Assembly (NCBI RefSeq): GCF_037300705.1
Contig: NZ_CP147776.1
Span: forward strand, 1,922,001 to 1,986,000
Origin: Massilia sp. W12
GTDB lineage: Bacteria > Pseudomonadota > Gammaproteobacteria > Burkholderiales > Burkholderiaceae_D
DNA: 64,000 nucleotides
Direction of reading: 5' to 3'
In this document: piece after piece, positions 52,780 through 62,715 of the stretch
How the letters are laid out: the number at the start of each line of letters is the position of its first letter
Position numbering within the stretch: the first letter of the stretch is position 1
Notes under the pieces: generated by a model
The model's database searches: none
What the model was told of the DNA's origin: nothing
The model's input: only the letters and a program-made list of their open reading frames with translations
Made by a program: the position numbers and the translations under genes

Positions 52780-53253
52780 TTATGCAGCCAGCAGGCGGAT
52801 GCGCTGATCCATGGTGCGGCTGGCGAATGTGCTGGCCGGGCCCAGTCCGGGAATCTCGATGGCCGGTGCGATGTCCAGCAGCGGCAGCAGGACAAAGGCG
52901 CGTTCTGTCATGCGCGGATGCGGCACTTGCAATTGCGGCAGGGCGATGATCTCGGCGCCATACAGCAGAAGATCCAGATCCAGCGTGCGCGGCGCATTGC
53001 GATAGGGACGCTCGCGCCCATGTCCGGCCTCTATCTCAAGCAGGGCTTGCAAGAGTTGCGGCGCGGGCAGGGCGGTTTCCAGCAAGGCCACGCCATTCAC
53101 ATAATCCGCGCCGCTGGAGTCGATCGGCGCGCTGCAATACCAGCGCGAACAGGCGCGCACCGTGCCCAGCGCGGCCAATTCTGCGAGCGCGGTTTGCACT
53201 GTGGCCAGACTGGCGCCCAGGTTCGAGCCGATGCCGATATAGGCTGGCGTCAT
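52780..53253 (-). CDS. folK: 6-hydroxymethyl-7,8-dihydropterin pyrophosphokinase
   Basis: The 157-residue protein shows IGIGSNLG at the N-terminus and the HPPK signature around RTLDLDLLLYG, with HPRMTERAFVLLPL. It transfers pyrophosphate to hydroxymethyl-dihydropterin in folate synthesis. It overlaps pcnB by four bases, the usual pcnB-folK pairing of proteobacteria. Confidence 0.95.
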   Translation of the reverse strand: MTPAYIGIGSNLGASLATVQTALAELAALGTVRACSRWYCSAPIDSSGADYVNGVALLETALPAPQLLQALLEIEAGHGRERPYRNAPRTLDLDLLLYGAEIIALPQLQVPHPRMTERAFVLLPLLDIAPAIEIPGLGPASTFASRTMDQRIRLLAA

Positions 53254-54623
53254 GACGCCTCTCCCGCGCGCGGGCCTTCTGCCTGCCCCTCGCTGCGCGG
53301 GCCGCTCTTGCGCCGGCTGCGGCGGCGTTTTTTGGCCGGCGGCGCGCCTTCTTCACGCGGTTTTTGTTGCAACAGGCTTTCGCGGCTGGGGCCGTCGGAT
53401 TCATAAAAATCACGCCACCATTGCGCCAATTCGGTATCCAGTTCGCCGGAAGCGGCGCGCAATTCGAGAAAATCCAGGCCGGCGCGAAAGCGCGGGTGTT
53501 CCAGCAATTTGTAAGGCGTTTTACCCTGGCGGCGTTCAAAGCGCGGTTGCATCGCCCATAAATCGCGCATATCGGTGCAAATCTTGCGTTGCAGCGCCAG
53601 TTTGTCGGATTGCGAATCCAGCACGTCGTCCGCCGCCAGATGCAGGGCGGGAATCGGAAATTCGCCAGCGGCTTTATAGGCGTTCCATTTTTCCAGCACT
53701 TGATGCCAGAGCAGGGCGGCAAACAGAAAGCCGGGTGAAACCGGTTTGCCCTGTGTCACCCGTTCATCGGTGTTGGCCAGGGCGAGGGTGACGAATTTGG
53801 CCCCCAGCGGTTGTTCCAGCACCACATCCAGCAGCGGCAGCAAGCCATGGTGCAAGCCTTCGCTGCGCAACTGCTGCAAGCAGGCCAGGGCGTGGCCGCT
53901 GGTCAAGAGCTTGAGCATTTCATCAAACACGCGCGCCGCCGGCACATTGTTGATCAATGGCGCCATGACGGTGATCGGGGCGCGCGTTTCTTCGGCGATT
54001 TTGAATTGCAGCTTGGCGGCGAAGCGCACCACACGCAGCATGCGCACCGGATCTTCACGGTAACGCGCTTCCGGTTGTCCGATGATGCGCAGGGTTTTGG
54101 CGCGGATATCGGCCATGCCCAGGTGGTAATCCCATACCTCTTGCGTGGCCGGGTTGTAATACATGGCGTTGACAGAAAAATCGCGCCGGGCCGCATCCTG
54201 ATGCTGTTCGCCAAAAGTATTGTCGCGCAAGACCCGGCCATGCTCATCTTTGGGCGCATCGCCGTTGGCCGGGCCACGGAAGGTGGTCACTTCCAGCAAT
54301 TCCTGGCCAAACATCACATGCACGATCTGAAAGCGGCGGCCAATGATGAAGGCGCGCCGGAACAGTTTTTTGATTTGCTCCGGGGTGGCGTTGGTGGCGA
54401 TGTCGAAATCTTTGGGTTTGACGCCGAGCAATAAATCGCGCACCGCGCCGCCGACGATGAAGGCGGCAAAGCCTTCCTGCTGCAAGGTTTGGGTGACGCG
54501 CAGCGCATGCGGACTGACCAGCGCGGGATCAATGCCATGTTCCGCCGCGCTTAATATCTGCGGCCGGCTGGGGTCATGTTTTTCTTTGACGCCCAGGATT
54601 TTGCGTATCAGTTTTTTAATCAT
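53250..54623 (-). CDS. pcnB: Poly(A) polymerase I
   Basis: The 457-residue nucleotidyltransferase has FIVGGAVRDLLLG and the catalytic DFDIAT, then RRDFSVNAMYYN and the RNA-binding ARYREDPVRMLRVVRFAAKL. A basic Arg/Lys-rich tail separates it from tRNA CCA-adding enzymes and fits PcnB, which adds 3' poly(A) tails that promote RNA decay. It overlaps both neighbours. Confidence 0.93.
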   Translation of the reverse strand: MIKKLIRKILGVKEKHDPSRPQILSAAEHGIDPALVSPHALRVTQTLQQEGFAAFIVGGAVRDLLLGVKPKDFDIATNATPEQIKKLFRRAFIIGRRFQIVHVMFGQELLEVTTFRGPANGDAPKDEHGRVLRDNTFGEQHQDAARRDFSVNAMYYNPATQEVWDYHLGMADIRAKTLRIIGQPEARYREDPVRMLRVVRFAAKLQFKIAEETRAPITVMAPLINNVPAARVFDEMLKLLTSGHALACLQQLRSEGLHHGLLPLLDVVLEQPLGAKFVTLALANTDERVTQGKPVSPGFLFAALLWHQVLEKWNAYKAAGEFPIPALHLAADDVLDSQSDKLALQRKICTDMRDLWAMQPRFERRQGKTPYKLLEHPRFRAGLDFLELRAASGELDTELAQWWRDFYESDGPSRESLLQQKPREEGAPPAKKRRRSRRKSGPRSEGQAEGPRAGEAS

Positions 54624-55290
54624 CGAATAAATTCAGCTCTGGCCAGCCCTGCGCTTTGGCGTGCGCGGAGAGGCGGGTGTTCGGATTGGTCGCGACCGGG
54701 TGCGAGACCACAGACAGCAGCGGAATATCGTTGTGCGAATCGCTGTAGAAGTGAATCGCATCAAAACTGTCCCAATCATGGCCTAAGCGCTGCAACCAGC
54801 TGCGCGTATTATGGATTTTGCCTTCGCCATTATTGTGCCGGCCCGATAAGCGCCCGGTGATGCGTCCCTGGGAGTCGAGTTCCGGCTCGGCCGCCACCAA
54901 ATGCGGCACGCCCAGCGCTTGCGCAATCGGTTCGGTGACATAGCGGTTGGTGGCGGTGACAATCGCCAGCAAATCGCCGGCGTCGCGGTGGCGTTGCAAT
55001 AAAGCAAAAGCAGCCGGCAGCAAGGCCGGCTGAATCACTTCCTGCATGAATTGCGCGCGCAAGGCGGCTAAATGTTCCGGCGCGAAACGCGCCAGGGTGC
55101 CCAGGGCAAAGCGCAGATATTCGTCCGGGTCCAGCGTGCCGGCCTGATATTGGGCATAAAAATCCGCGTTTTTGCGGCCAAACTCTGCGGCATCGACTTG
55201 TCCCTGGCGCACCAGGAATTGGCCCCATTCATTGTCCGAGTCAAGCGGCAACAGGGTGTGGTCGAGATCAAACAAAGCCAGTTTTTTCAT
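54616..55290 (-). CDS. HAD-IB family phosphatase
   Basis: The 224-residue protein has the HAD motifs FDLDHTLL, VTATNRY and YSDSHNDIPLL in order and a helical cap of about 80 residues. It resembles SerB-like and CicA-type phosphatases; the substrate is unknown. It overlaps hda by four bases and pcnB by eight. Confidence 0.88.
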   Translation of the reverse strand: MKKLALFDLDHTLLPLDSDNEWGQFLVRQGQVDAAEFGRKNADFYAQYQAGTLDPDEYLRFALGTLARFAPEHLAALRAQFMQEVIQPALLPAAFALLQRHRDAGDLLAIVTATNRYVTEPIAQALGVPHLVAAEPELDSQGRITGRLSGRHNNGEGKIHNTRSWLQRLGHDWDSFDAIHFYSDSHNDIPLLSVVSHPVATNPNTRLSAHAKAQGWPELNLFDD

Positions 55291-55964
55291 GTGCTTGCAT
55301 CCTGCTGCAATAATTTGCGCAATAAGGGCAGGGTGATCGGGCGCTTGGTTTCGAGTGAGTACTTGTCAAGCGCGGTCAGCATGCCGGAGAGCGAGCGCAT
55401 ATCGCGCCGAAAATGTGTGATGAGATAGGGTAACACGCCCGGCGCGAGCTTGATGTCGCGCGACTTGGCGGTTTGTTCCAGTGCGGCGATTTTCTCTTCG
55501 TCGCTTAAAGGGTGCAGCTGGTAAATCAGGCCCCAGCCCAGCCGCGTGCGCAAATCCTCGCGCAGGGGCAGATCCGCCGGCGGCAGATTGCCGCTGGCCA
55601 CCAGCCAGGCGCCGCGTTCTTTGATTTGGTTGTACAGCGCAAAGGCGTCGATTTGCGCCGAGGCTGACAGATATTGGCAATCATCTAGCAGGTACAGGGT
55701 GGCTTTTTGTTGATTGCCTTCGACCTTCATGCGTGCGCGGCCCGGCAGGGCGCGCAGCAGGCAGGCGCGATTGTCTTGCAAAGCATGTAATAGATGAGTT
55801 TTGCCGGAGGCGGTTTCACCCCATAGATAAATCATGTGTTCAGGCGCACGCCGCTGGCGCACCTGCTGCATCAGCTGCAATAGCTCATGATTGTTCATGC
55901 CAGGGGCAAAAGTGCCAAGACTTTGCTCTTCTTCCTCGAACAAATCGAGTAAAAGCTGTTTCAT
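55287..55964 (-). CDS. hda: DnaA regulatory inactivator Hda
   Basis: The 225-residue AAA+ protein starts MKQLLLDLF, with a clamp-binding-type motif (QLLLDLF) at its N-terminus. The P-loop is GETASGKTHLL, Walker B is TLYLLDDCQYL, and the DnaA-like domain ends in TALDKYSLETKRPITLPLLR. It stimulates ATP hydrolysis by DnaA on the sliding clamp after initiation. The start was chosen by homology; it begins four bases after the permease stop. Confidence 0.92.
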   Translation of the reverse strand: MKQLLLDLFEEEEQSLGTFAPGMNNHELLQLMQQVRQRRAPEHMIYLWGETASGKTHLLHALQDNRACLLRALPGRARMKVEGNQQKATLYLLDDCQYLSASAQIDAFALYNQIKERGAWLVASGNLPPADLPLREDLRTRLGWGLIYQLHPLSDEEKIAALEQTAKSRDIKLAPGVLPYLITHFRRDMRSLSGMLTALDKYSLETKRPITLPLLRKLLQQDAST

Positions 55965-55968
55965 AGGG

Positions 55969-57051
55969 TCACGATAAATAAAAACTGCTTTGCAAATACG
56001 CATTGCGCAAATGCTTGAATGCCACCATCAACACGGCGGATGCCGGCAGCGCTAACAGCACGCCGACGAAGCCGAACAATTGACCAAAGGCGAGCAAGGC
56101 GAAAATCACCGCCAGCGGATTCATGCCGATGCGCTCGCCCACCAAACGTGGCGTCAAGACAAAACTTTCCAGAATTTGCCCCAAACCATACACCACAGCC
56201 ACCGCAATCAAACCTTGCGGCCCCGGGAATTGTAATACAGCCGCGATCAGAGCCAGCAACAAACCCAGACCATAGCCCAGATAGGGAATGAAAACCAGCA
56301 AGCCGGTGATCACGCCGACCGGCAGCGCCACCTCAAAACCGGCCAGCGCCAGGCCCAGCGAATAATAGATGGCCAGCGCCAGCATGACCAGCAATTGACC
56401 GCGCAGATATTGTGCGAGCAGGTCATCAACCTCGTTTAACATTTCCTCGGTGCGGGCGACAAAGCGGCGCGGAATCGCGCCCAGCACCTTGGCCACCGCC
56501 TTATGCCAGTCCAGCAGGAGATAAAACAACACCACCGGCACCAACAGCATGGTGGCCAGCCAGGATAACACAGCGCCGCCGCCGACTTTGACTGAAGCCA
56601 GGACTGTGCTGGCGATTTCTTCACCGCTGCTGGCTAAGTGCCGGGCCACAAAATCCTTGATGTCGGCTCCGCTTTTGGGTATCGGCATGCCCAGTTCGCG
56701 CAGGCGCGGAATCACCCAGTCGCTGATTTTGGCGGAAAACAGCGGGATCTGGTCGCGTAATTGTGCGCCTTCTTTTTGCAAAACCGGGGCCACGATCAAA
56801 ACCAAGGCCAGCAGCGAGGCGCAAAACAAGATCATCACAATCGTCACCGCCAGCGTGCGCGAGAGCGCAAACTTGCCGATTTTGATGGCGGCCAAGCGAT
56901 CCACCCCGGGATTGAGCGCATACGCCAGAATCGCGGCGGCGAGAAATGGCGTCAATACCGGGCCTAATGACAGCAGCAGAGCAAAGGCTGCCACCCACAG
57001 CGTCAGCCAGATCAGGCTCTGTCTTTGTTCCAAACTCAGAGAAAAGGGCAT
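55969..57051 (-). CDS. AI-2E family (PerM-type) membrane protein
   Basis: The 360-residue protein has about eight hydrophobic segments in the order typical of the family, with the late signature IPYLGYGLGLLLALIAA and ESFVLTPRLVGERIGMNPLAVI. AAGGAC precedes the ATG. Members export small molecules or ions; the substrate here is unknown. It is the first gene of the seven-gene operon and is divergent from purM. Confidence 0.9.
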   Translation of the reverse strand: MPFSLSLEQRQSLIWLTLWVAAFALLLSLGPVLTPFLAAAILAYALNPGVDRLAAIKIGKFALSRTLAVTIVMILFCASLLALVLIVAPVLQKEGAQLRDQIPLFSAKISDWVIPRLRELGMPIPKSGADIKDFVARHLASSGEEIASTVLASVKVGGGAVLSWLATMLLVPVVLFYLLLDWHKAVAKVLGAIPRRFVARTEEMLNEVDDLLAQYLRGQLLVMLALAIYYSLGLALAGFEVALPVGVITGLLVFIPYLGYGLGLLLALIAAVLQFPGPQGLIAVAVVYGLGQILESFVLTPRLVGERIGMNPLAVIFALLAFGQLFGFVGVLLALPASAVLMVAFKHLRNAYLQSSFYLS

Positions 57052-57157
57052 ATTGTCCTTGAAAAATGTCCGGGGCCACGCAGGCCTTTGTTAAAATAAC
57101 GCTTTATGCCGACTTGGCGCACAATCTTTTATTTTACCGCCTACAGCCTGTTTAACC

Positions 57158-58201
57158 ATGAGCACAATTCCTAATGTTTCCCTATCTTACCGCGATGCCG
57201 GGGTTGATATTGACGCCGGCGACGCGCTGGTGGAAGCCATCAAGCCCTTTTGCAAACGCACCATGCGCGAGGGCGTACTGGGCGGCATCGGCGGCTTTGG
57301 CGGCCTGTTTGAAATCAGCAAGAAATACAAGGAACCTGTGCTGGTCTCCGGCACCGATGGCGTGGGCACCAAGCTCAAACTGGGGTTTGCCTTAAACCGG
57401 CATGATACGGTGGGCATCGATCTGGTGGCAATGAGCGTCAATGATATTCTGGTGCAGGGCGCAGAACCGCTGTTCTTCCTGGATTATTTCGCCTGCGGCA
57501 AACTCGATGTGGCCACCGCCACCGATGTCATCAAGGGCGTGGCCAAGGGGTGCGAAATCGCCGGCTGCGCATTGCTGGGCGGCGAAACCGCTGAAATGCC
57601 CAGCATGTACCCGCCGGGCGAATACGATCTGGCCGGCTTCGCCGTGGGGGCGGTGGAAAAATCGGAAATCATTGACGGCAGCAAGATTGTGCCGGGCGAT
57701 GTGGTGCTGGGTTTGGCCTCTTCCGGCATTCATTCCAATGGCTATTCGCTGGTGCGCAAAATCCTGGAAGTGGCGAAACCCGACCTGGACGCCGATTTCC
57801 ATGGCCGCCCTTTATCGGATGTCCTGATGGCGCCGACCCGCATCTATGTCAAACCGGTGCTGGCCCTGATGCAAAACATGCAGTTGAAAGGTCTGGTGCA
57901 CATCACCGGCGGCGGTCTGGTGGAAAATGTGCCGCGCGTGCTGCAACCGCATCTGGTGGCGGAATTGCGCAAAGACGCCTGGAGCATGCCGCCGCTGTTT
58001 TCCTGGTTGCAAGAGCAGGGTGGCGTGGCGGAAGCAGAAATGCATCGCGTCTTTAACTGCGGCATCGGAATGTGCGTGGTGGTGGCGGAGGAAGATGCCG
58101 ATGACGCCATGGCGCAACTGCAAGCCAGCGGCGAAACCGTGTATCGCATCGGCCAGATCCGCAGCCGCAACGGTGATGAGGCGCAAACCCAGGTGATGTA
58201 A
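57158..58201 (+). CDS. purM: Phosphoribosylformylglycinamidine cyclo-ligase
   Basis: The 347-residue protein begins [18 protein letters not shown] and carries [46 protein letters not shown] and [15 protein letters not shown], the full AIR-synthase set. It closes the imidazole ring in purine synthesis. It is followed by a strong terminator. Confidence 0.97.
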   Translation: MSTIPNVSLSYRDAGVDIDAGDALVEAIKPFCKRTMREGVLGGIGGFGGLFEISKKYKEPVLVSGTDGVGTKLKLGFALNRHDTVGIDLVAMSVNDILVQGAEPLFFLDYFACGKLDVATATDVIKGVAKGCEIAGCALLGGETAEMPSMYPPGEYDLAGFAVGAVEKSEIIDGSKIVPGDVVLGLASSGIHSNGYSLVRKILEVAKPDLDADFHGRPLSDVLMAPTRIYVKPVLALMQNMQLKGLVHITGGGLVENVPRVLQPHLVAELRKDAWSMPPLFSWLQEQGGVAEAEMHRVFNCGIGMCVVVAEEDADDAMAQLQASGETVYRIGQIRSRNGDEAQTQVM

Positions 58202-58218
58202 AGCGGCCTGATCTGCAT

Positions 58219-58248
58219 CAAAAGGCAGCCTCCCGGCTGCCTTTTTTT
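58219..58248 (+). terminator. Intrinsic terminator after purM
   Basis: Stem AAAGGCAGCC/GGCTGCCTTT with a 4-base loop is followed by a run of T. Confidence 0.92.
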
Positions 58249-58326
58249 ATTTTGTCAAGCCTATTTGCAAATTTTTGCTGAATTGTTGCGATATGGCAAA
58301 ATTTATTGATTTTTATATACCCTTGC

Positions 58327-58355
58327 TTGACAGCATCTTTCCCGCTGCGGATACT
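58327..58355 (+). promoter_or_regulatory. Probable sigma-70 promoter of the secreted protease
   Basis: TTGACA (58327-58332) and GATACT (58350-58355) are 17 bases apart, about 140 bases before the ATG at 58496. Confidence 0.5.
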
Positions 58356-58495
58356 TTTGCGCAGCAAAACCAAGCCGCCAGCCAGCTGTGTTTGGCAGAT
58401 TGAGCGTTTGCACATTTCCTTTTTGCACTTTCCTGTGGCGATTAAACCGGCGCATGGTTTTGTGCATTCATAAAAAACATACAGAGGGGACCAAT

Positions 58496-59416
58496 ATGAA
58501 TAAATTGATGTTTAAAAGCGGCGCAGCGCTGCTGTTAGGTTTGGTGTGCAATTTTGCGGCGGCGGATAATCTGGCGCAAATTCAACATGCGGCCAACTAC
58601 AAGCCTTTCCATTTCCGTGGCCTGGAATTTGTCAATCAAAACGCGTTTATTCAAAGCGGCGGGCGTTGCTCCACCCACCATGACCATGAAAAAATCGCTG
58701 CCCACGAGCAGGATTTTTCTGAAAAACTCAAAACCCTGCACCCCAGCCTGGCTACTGCCGCGCGCGTGGTGCCGGTGTATGTGCATGTGATTCAAGGCGC
58801 TAACAGCAGCAATGGCGGCGTGACTGATCAGATGATTCAAAATCAAATCTCGGTGATGAATAAGGCATTCACCGGCAGCGGCATCAGCTTCTCGCTGGCT
58901 GCAATCGATCGCACCACGAATGACAACTGGTTTAATGTCACGCCCGGCACGACTGCTGAGACGCAAATGAAAAACGCTTTGCGTCGCGGCGGCAAAGAAT
59001 CGCTGAATTTGTACACCGCCAATGTCGGCCAGGGCTTGTTGGGCTGGGCCACATTCCCGGCAGATTACAGCCGCAATCCGAAAATGGACGGCGTGGTGCT
59101 GTTGAATCAATCGCTGCCAGGCGGCAATGCTGCGCCCTATAATCTGGGACAAACCGGAACCCATGAAGTGGGGCATTGGGCTGGTCTGTACCACACCTTC
59201 CAGGGCGGTTGCACCAAGACCAATGACTCTGTGACAGATACCCCGGCGGAAAAATCGGCCGCTTTCGGCTGCCCGACCGGCCGCGATTCCTGCACCAATT
59301 ATGCCGGTAAAGATCCGATCAATAACTTCATGGATTACACCGACGACGCCTGCATGACCAACTTCAGCGCAGGTCAAATCACCCGCATGAATCAGCAAAT
59401 GGCGACTTATCGCTAA
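58496..59416 (+). CDS. Secreted M43-type (pappalysin-like) zinc metalloprotease
   Basis: The 306-residue protein has a signal peptide ending AAA. The zinc site [11 protein letters not shown] (223-233) fits HExxHxxGxxH, and a Met-turn-like MDYTDDACM follows about 50 residues later, as in metzincins of the M43B group. Four cysteines around these motifs suggest disulphides. The region before the catalytic domain (about 24-90) is probably a propeptide. AGAGGGG precedes the ATG. It stands alone, between a promoter and a hairpin. Confidence 0.87.
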   Translation: MNKLMFKSGAALLLGLVCNFAAADNLAQIQHAANYKPFHFRGLEFVNQNAFIQSGGRCSTHHDHEKIAAHEQDFSEKLKTLHPSLATAARVVPVYVHVIQGANSSNGGVTDQMIQNQISVMNKAFTGSGISFSLAAIDRTTNDNWFNVTPGTTAETQMKNALRRGGKESLNLYTANVGQGLLGWATFPADYSRNPKMDGVVLLNQSLPGGNAAPYNLGQTGTHEVGHWAGLYHTFQGGCTKTNDSVTDTPAEKSAAFGCPTGRDSCTNYAGKDPINNFMDYTDDACMTNFSAGQITRMNQQMATYR

Positions 59417-59430
59417 TCGGGCTAACGCAA

Positions 59431-59459
59431 GGGGCGGGCGGTTGTGCCACGCCCGCCCC
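59431..59459 (+). terminator. GC-rich hairpin after the protease gene
   Basis: Arms GGGGCGGGCG and CGCCCGCCCC enclose a 9-base loop directly downstream of the stop codon. There is no T tract. Confidence 0.5.
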
Positions 59460-59514
59460 CTGTGCGATAATGCGCCCCGTCGGCCTTGCGCCATCCCTTC
59501 CTGTTGATCAAACC

Positions 59515-60048
59515 ATGTCGATTTCTTCCCGCCTGCGTCAAGGCGCATTCCTGTTTTCCGCCGCCGTGTTGCTCACCGCGTGTTCCCCTGCATATGACTG
59601 GCGCGAAGCGCGCGGCGCCAAGCTGCCGTTTTACGCCAATATGCCCGGCAAAGTCAGCGAATACACCCGCCCGGTAAAGCTGGGGCCGTATGAATCGGAA
59701 ATGACAATGAGTGCAACTCAGGTCGATGGCGCCACCTTCGCCGTCGGCGCCGCGCAGATGGCTGACGCCGCCCAATCACAGCAGGCGCTGGCCTATATGA
59801 AAGAAGCCTTGCTGCGCAATATTGATGGCAAGATTGTGCGCGAACAGGGTTTGCAGGCGCCGTATTCGCAACTGCAACTGGAAGCCAAAGGCTTGCAGCA
59901 AATGGGTTCCAGTCGCAGCCAGGTGATGTTGCTGGGCCGTTTTTATGCCGTCGATAAGCGGATTTATCAGGTGATTGTGGTGGGCAATGACAAGCCGCAA
60001 GTGCGTGAAGCGGCGGAAACCTTCTTTGCTTCGTTCAAACCGAATTGA
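59515..60048 (+). CDS. Lipoprotein of unknown function
   Basis: The 177-residue protein has a lipobox LTAC with the lipidated Cys at 23. The mature part has a small mixed fold ending in QVREAAETFFASFKPN. I do not recognise a named family. It overlaps the start of the MFS gene, so the two are coupled. Confidence 0.8.
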   Translation: MSISSRLRQGAFLFSAAVLLTACSPAYDWREARGAKLPFYANMPGKVSEYTRPVKLGPYESEMTMSATQVDGATFAVGAAQMADAAQSQQALAYMKEALLRNIDGKIVREQGLQAPYSQLQLEAKGLQQMGSSRSQVMLLGRFYAVDKRIYQVIVVGNDKPQVREAAETFFASFKPN

Positions 60049-61292
60049 ATCCGCCCGCATTAAGCCGGCGCGCCGCGCTGGCGATTTTCCTGTGTTTTGC
60101 CGCCGCCTACGTCATGTCGTATGCCATGCGCAGCGTGAATGCTGTGCTGGGGCCTGTCTTGATGCAGGAATTTTCCCTCAGCAGCCGCGATCTCGGCTTG
60201 CTCTCCGCCATGTATTTTCTCAGTTTCGCCAGCGTGCAATTGCCGTTGGGGATCTGGCTCGACCGCTATGGCGCCAGAAGGGTGGAAGCGGGGTTGCTTT
60301 TGTTTGCCGTGGCTGGTGCGCTGTTGTACGCCTGCGCGCAAAATTTTTGGCAGCTGTGTTTAGGGCGCGCCATGATCGGCCTGGGCGTGTCTTCTTGTTT
60401 GATGGCGGCATACAAGGCTTACCGCCAATGGTATCCGCGTCAACAGCAAAGCCGGCTGGCGGCTTGCATGATGGTGGCCGGCACTGCCGGCGCCTTGAGC
60501 GTCAGCTCGCCGGTGGCGTATGCCTTGCCGGTATTTGGCTGGCGGCCCTTATTTTGGTTGGCGGCGCTGATTTTTATCGCCCTGGCGATCCTGATTTTCT
60601 TTGCCCTGGCGCCGGTTGAGCGCCGCTTTGAGGCGCCGCCGCAAGCTGTTGCCAGCGCCGGCGCCGGCGGCTATGGCGCATTGTTCAGCGATCCGTTTTT
60701 CTGGCGTTATGGCATGTTGGCTTTATTGAATCAGGCGGTGTTTGTCGCTTGGCAAACCCTGTGGACCGGGCCATGGTTGCAAGAAGTGCTCGCTTTTTCC
60801 AGTTTGCAAAGCGGAGTCATTTTGTTTTATTTCAATCTGGCGCTGCTGCTGGGGTATTTGGCGTTTGCCTGGGCCGCGCCGCGCTATATCCGCAGCGGCC
60901 ATGAGCACGGCGCGCCGGCGGAATGGGTGATTGGCGGCGGCTTTGCGCTGTGTCTTTTGCTGCAAATCGGCATCGCCGCTTTTGTCGCGCCGTCCAGCTG
61001 GGGTTTGTGGCTGTTGCTGGCGTTTTGCGCCAGCGTGGCCAGTCTGCCGCAAACCCATCTCAGCCTGGCGTATCCGGCAGAGATGGCCGGGCGCGTGAAT
61101 TCCGCCTTTAATTTGCTGGTGTTTGTTGGCGTGTTTTGCGCCCAGAGTTTGATCGGGGTCTTGATTGACGCCTTTGTTGCGCAAGGCGCCAGCCGCGCGC
61201 TGGCGATGCGCAGCGCACTTGGCGTCTGCATTTTGGCGCAAGCCCTCAGTTTGTTGTATTTTTGTTGCGCCAAAGCGCGCGCGCCGCGCTGA
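60045..61292 (+). CDS. Major facilitator superfamily transporter
   Basis: The 415-residue protein has twelve hydrophobic segments and the MFS loop motif GIWLDRYGARRVE between segments 2 and 3. The start is a TTG overlapping the stop of the lipoprotein gene; the next ATG would remove half of segment 1. The substrate is unknown; the early part resembles organic-anion/hexuronate-type members. Confidence 0.82.
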   Translation: MNPPALSRRAALAIFLCFAAAYVMSYAMRSVNAVLGPVLMQEFSLSSRDLGLLSAMYFLSFASVQLPLGIWLDRYGARRVEAGLLLFAVAGALLYACAQNFWQLCLGRAMIGLGVSSCLMAAYKAYRQWYPRQQQSRLAACMMVAGTAGALSVSSPVAYALPVFGWRPLFWLAALIFIALAILIFFALAPVERRFEAPPQAVASAGAGGYGALFSDPFFWRYGMLALLNQAVFVAWQTLWTGPWLQEVLAFSSLQSGVILFYFNLALLLGYLAFAWAAPRYIRSGHEHGAPAEWVIGGGFALCLLLQIGIAAFVAPSSWGLWLLLAFCASVASLPQTHLSLAYPAEMAGRVNSAFNLLVFVGVFCAQSLIGVLIDAFVAQGASRALAMRSALGVCILAQALSLLYFCCAKARAPR

Positions 61293-61472
61293 CCCCGGCG
61301 CCGCTGCGGCGGCCCTGGCGTGTCACTGTCCCGTGTGCTGATGCCGCTAAAACAAGGCGCAAACGGCTCACACATGCTAAGGTATAAGCAGGGCGTGCAA
61401 TCTGGCGACCCATTGATGAGCAATTCCGGCATATGGCTGGCATCTTCACGAATCTGAGCAACGGAGGAATAG

Positions 61473-61817
61473 ATGTTGATCACTTTCAAATCCAAGGCGG
61501 CGCCCGAGGTCTTGATGTATCAAGAGCATGCCAACCGCATTCTCGATTTATGGCGCAAAGAACATCCGCGCGGCGTCTTGACGGTGGACGAATTGCCGCA
61601 GGCGATTGCGCGCCTGCAAGCCGAAATCGAAGACAGTAAGCAGCATCCGGCGTCAGAAGAAGTGCAGCACGATGTCGCCCGTCACCACAACGCCACCACC
61701 GATGATGATGAGCACGAGCCGGCGCAGGAAGTCAGTTTCGCCACCCGCGCCTTCCCCCTGATGGAGATGTTGCGTGCAGCGGAGCGTGAAAAGCACGATA
61801 TTGTCTGGGGCGTGTGA
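61473..61817 (+). CDS. DUF1840 protein
   Basis: The 114-residue protein begins MLITFKSKAAPEVLMYQEHA and contains ILDLWRKEHPRGVLTVDELPQAI, the pattern of the DUF1840 family of betaproteobacteria, with an acidic and His-rich centre. Function is unknown. CGGAGG precedes the ATG closely. Its stop overlaps the start of the hydrolase by one base. Confidence 0.85.
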   Translation: MLITFKSKAAPEVLMYQEHANRILDLWRKEHPRGVLTVDELPQAIARLQAEIEDSKQHPASEEVQHDVARHHNATTDDDEHEPAQEVSFATRAFPLMEMLRAAEREKHDIVWGV

Positions 61818-62662
61818 TGGCGGATGGGCAGGAAAAGCGTCTGGCTGCTGCTGACGGCACCTTGCTTTACCTGCGTGACTGGCGCGCCGCGCCGACGCTG
61901 CGGCAAGCTGTGCTGATTGTGCACGGCTTTGGCGAACATAGCGGACGCTACGCCCATGTGATCCGGTTTTTTCAAGAGTTGGGGTGGGCTGTGCGCGTCA
62001 TGGATTGGCGTGGCCATGGGCGCTCAGAGGGCGCGCGCGGCGTCTTGCCGAATGGTGCGCCGCTGTTGCAGGATGCTGAAATCGTACTCGATGATTTCAG
62101 CCAGAAACTGGGTTATGCGCCGCTCTTATTCGGGCACAGCATGGGTGGCCTGTTTGCCGCCCAATTTGTGTTGCAAAAACGCTCGGCGCTGCGCGGCTTG
62201 ATATTAAGCGCGCCCGCGCTGGGCATTCCGCTGGCGCGCTGGCAAAGCGTATTGGCGCGGCTGATGTTGCGTCTGGCCCCGGATCTTCCCTTGCCCAGTG
62301 GTCTGCAGTCGGACTATCTCAGTCATGATGCGCAAGTCGGCAAAGCCTATCGCGAAGATCCGCTGGTGCATTCCTGGTTAAGCGCACGCATGTTGGCCCA
62401 CATGCAAGCCGCCGGCGCCGACTGCCTGCAGCACGCCGCCCGGCTTGACTGCCCCTGTCTGCTGATGGTGGCCGGACAGGATAAGCTGGTTGATTCCAGC
62501 GCCAGTTTGCGTTGGGCCAGTCTGGTGCAGGCAGCCAAACCCGGCATGCTCACCTGCAAACAATATCCCGATTCCTATCATGAAATTCTGCAAGACCTGG
62601 CTGCGCCAGCCGCGTTTGCCGATATGCGCGCCTGGCTGCAAGCGCAGGGTTTGCTCGCCTGA
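61817..62662 (+). CDS. Alpha/beta hydrolase, lysophospholipase/monoacylglycerol lipase type
   Basis: The 281-residue protein has VHGFGEHSGRYAHV at the oxyanion region, MDWRGHGRSEG, the nucleophile GHSMGG, the acid in VAGQDKLVD and the His in DSYHEIL. This is the Hydrolase_4 pattern of monoacylglycerol lipases and lysophospholipases. It is cytoplasmic, with no signal peptide, and coupled to the DUF1840 gene. Confidence 0.88.
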   Translation: MADGQEKRLAAADGTLLYLRDWRAAPTLRQAVLIVHGFGEHSGRYAHVIRFFQELGWAVRVMDWRGHGRSEGARGVLPNGAPLLQDAEIVLDDFSQKLGYAPLLFGHSMGGLFAAQFVLQKRSALRGLILSAPALGIPLARWQSVLARLMLRLAPDLPLPSGLQSDYLSHDAQVGKAYREDPLVHSWLSARMLAHMQAAGADCLQHAARLDCPCLLMVAGQDKLVDSSASLRWASLVQAAKPGMLTCKQYPDSYHEILQDLAAPAAFADMRAWLQAQGLLA

Positions 62663-62670
62663 AGGCGAAA

Positions 62671-62700
62671 AAAAGGCAAGCATGACGCTTGCCTGTTTCC
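62671..62700. terminator. Bidirectional terminator between hydrolase and transglycosylase
   Basis: Stem AGGCAAGC/GCTTGCCT with a 5-base loop has an A run on the left and TGTTT on the right, between convergent genes. Confidence 0.75.
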
Positions 62701-62715
62701 TGATCCAGCGGTTTT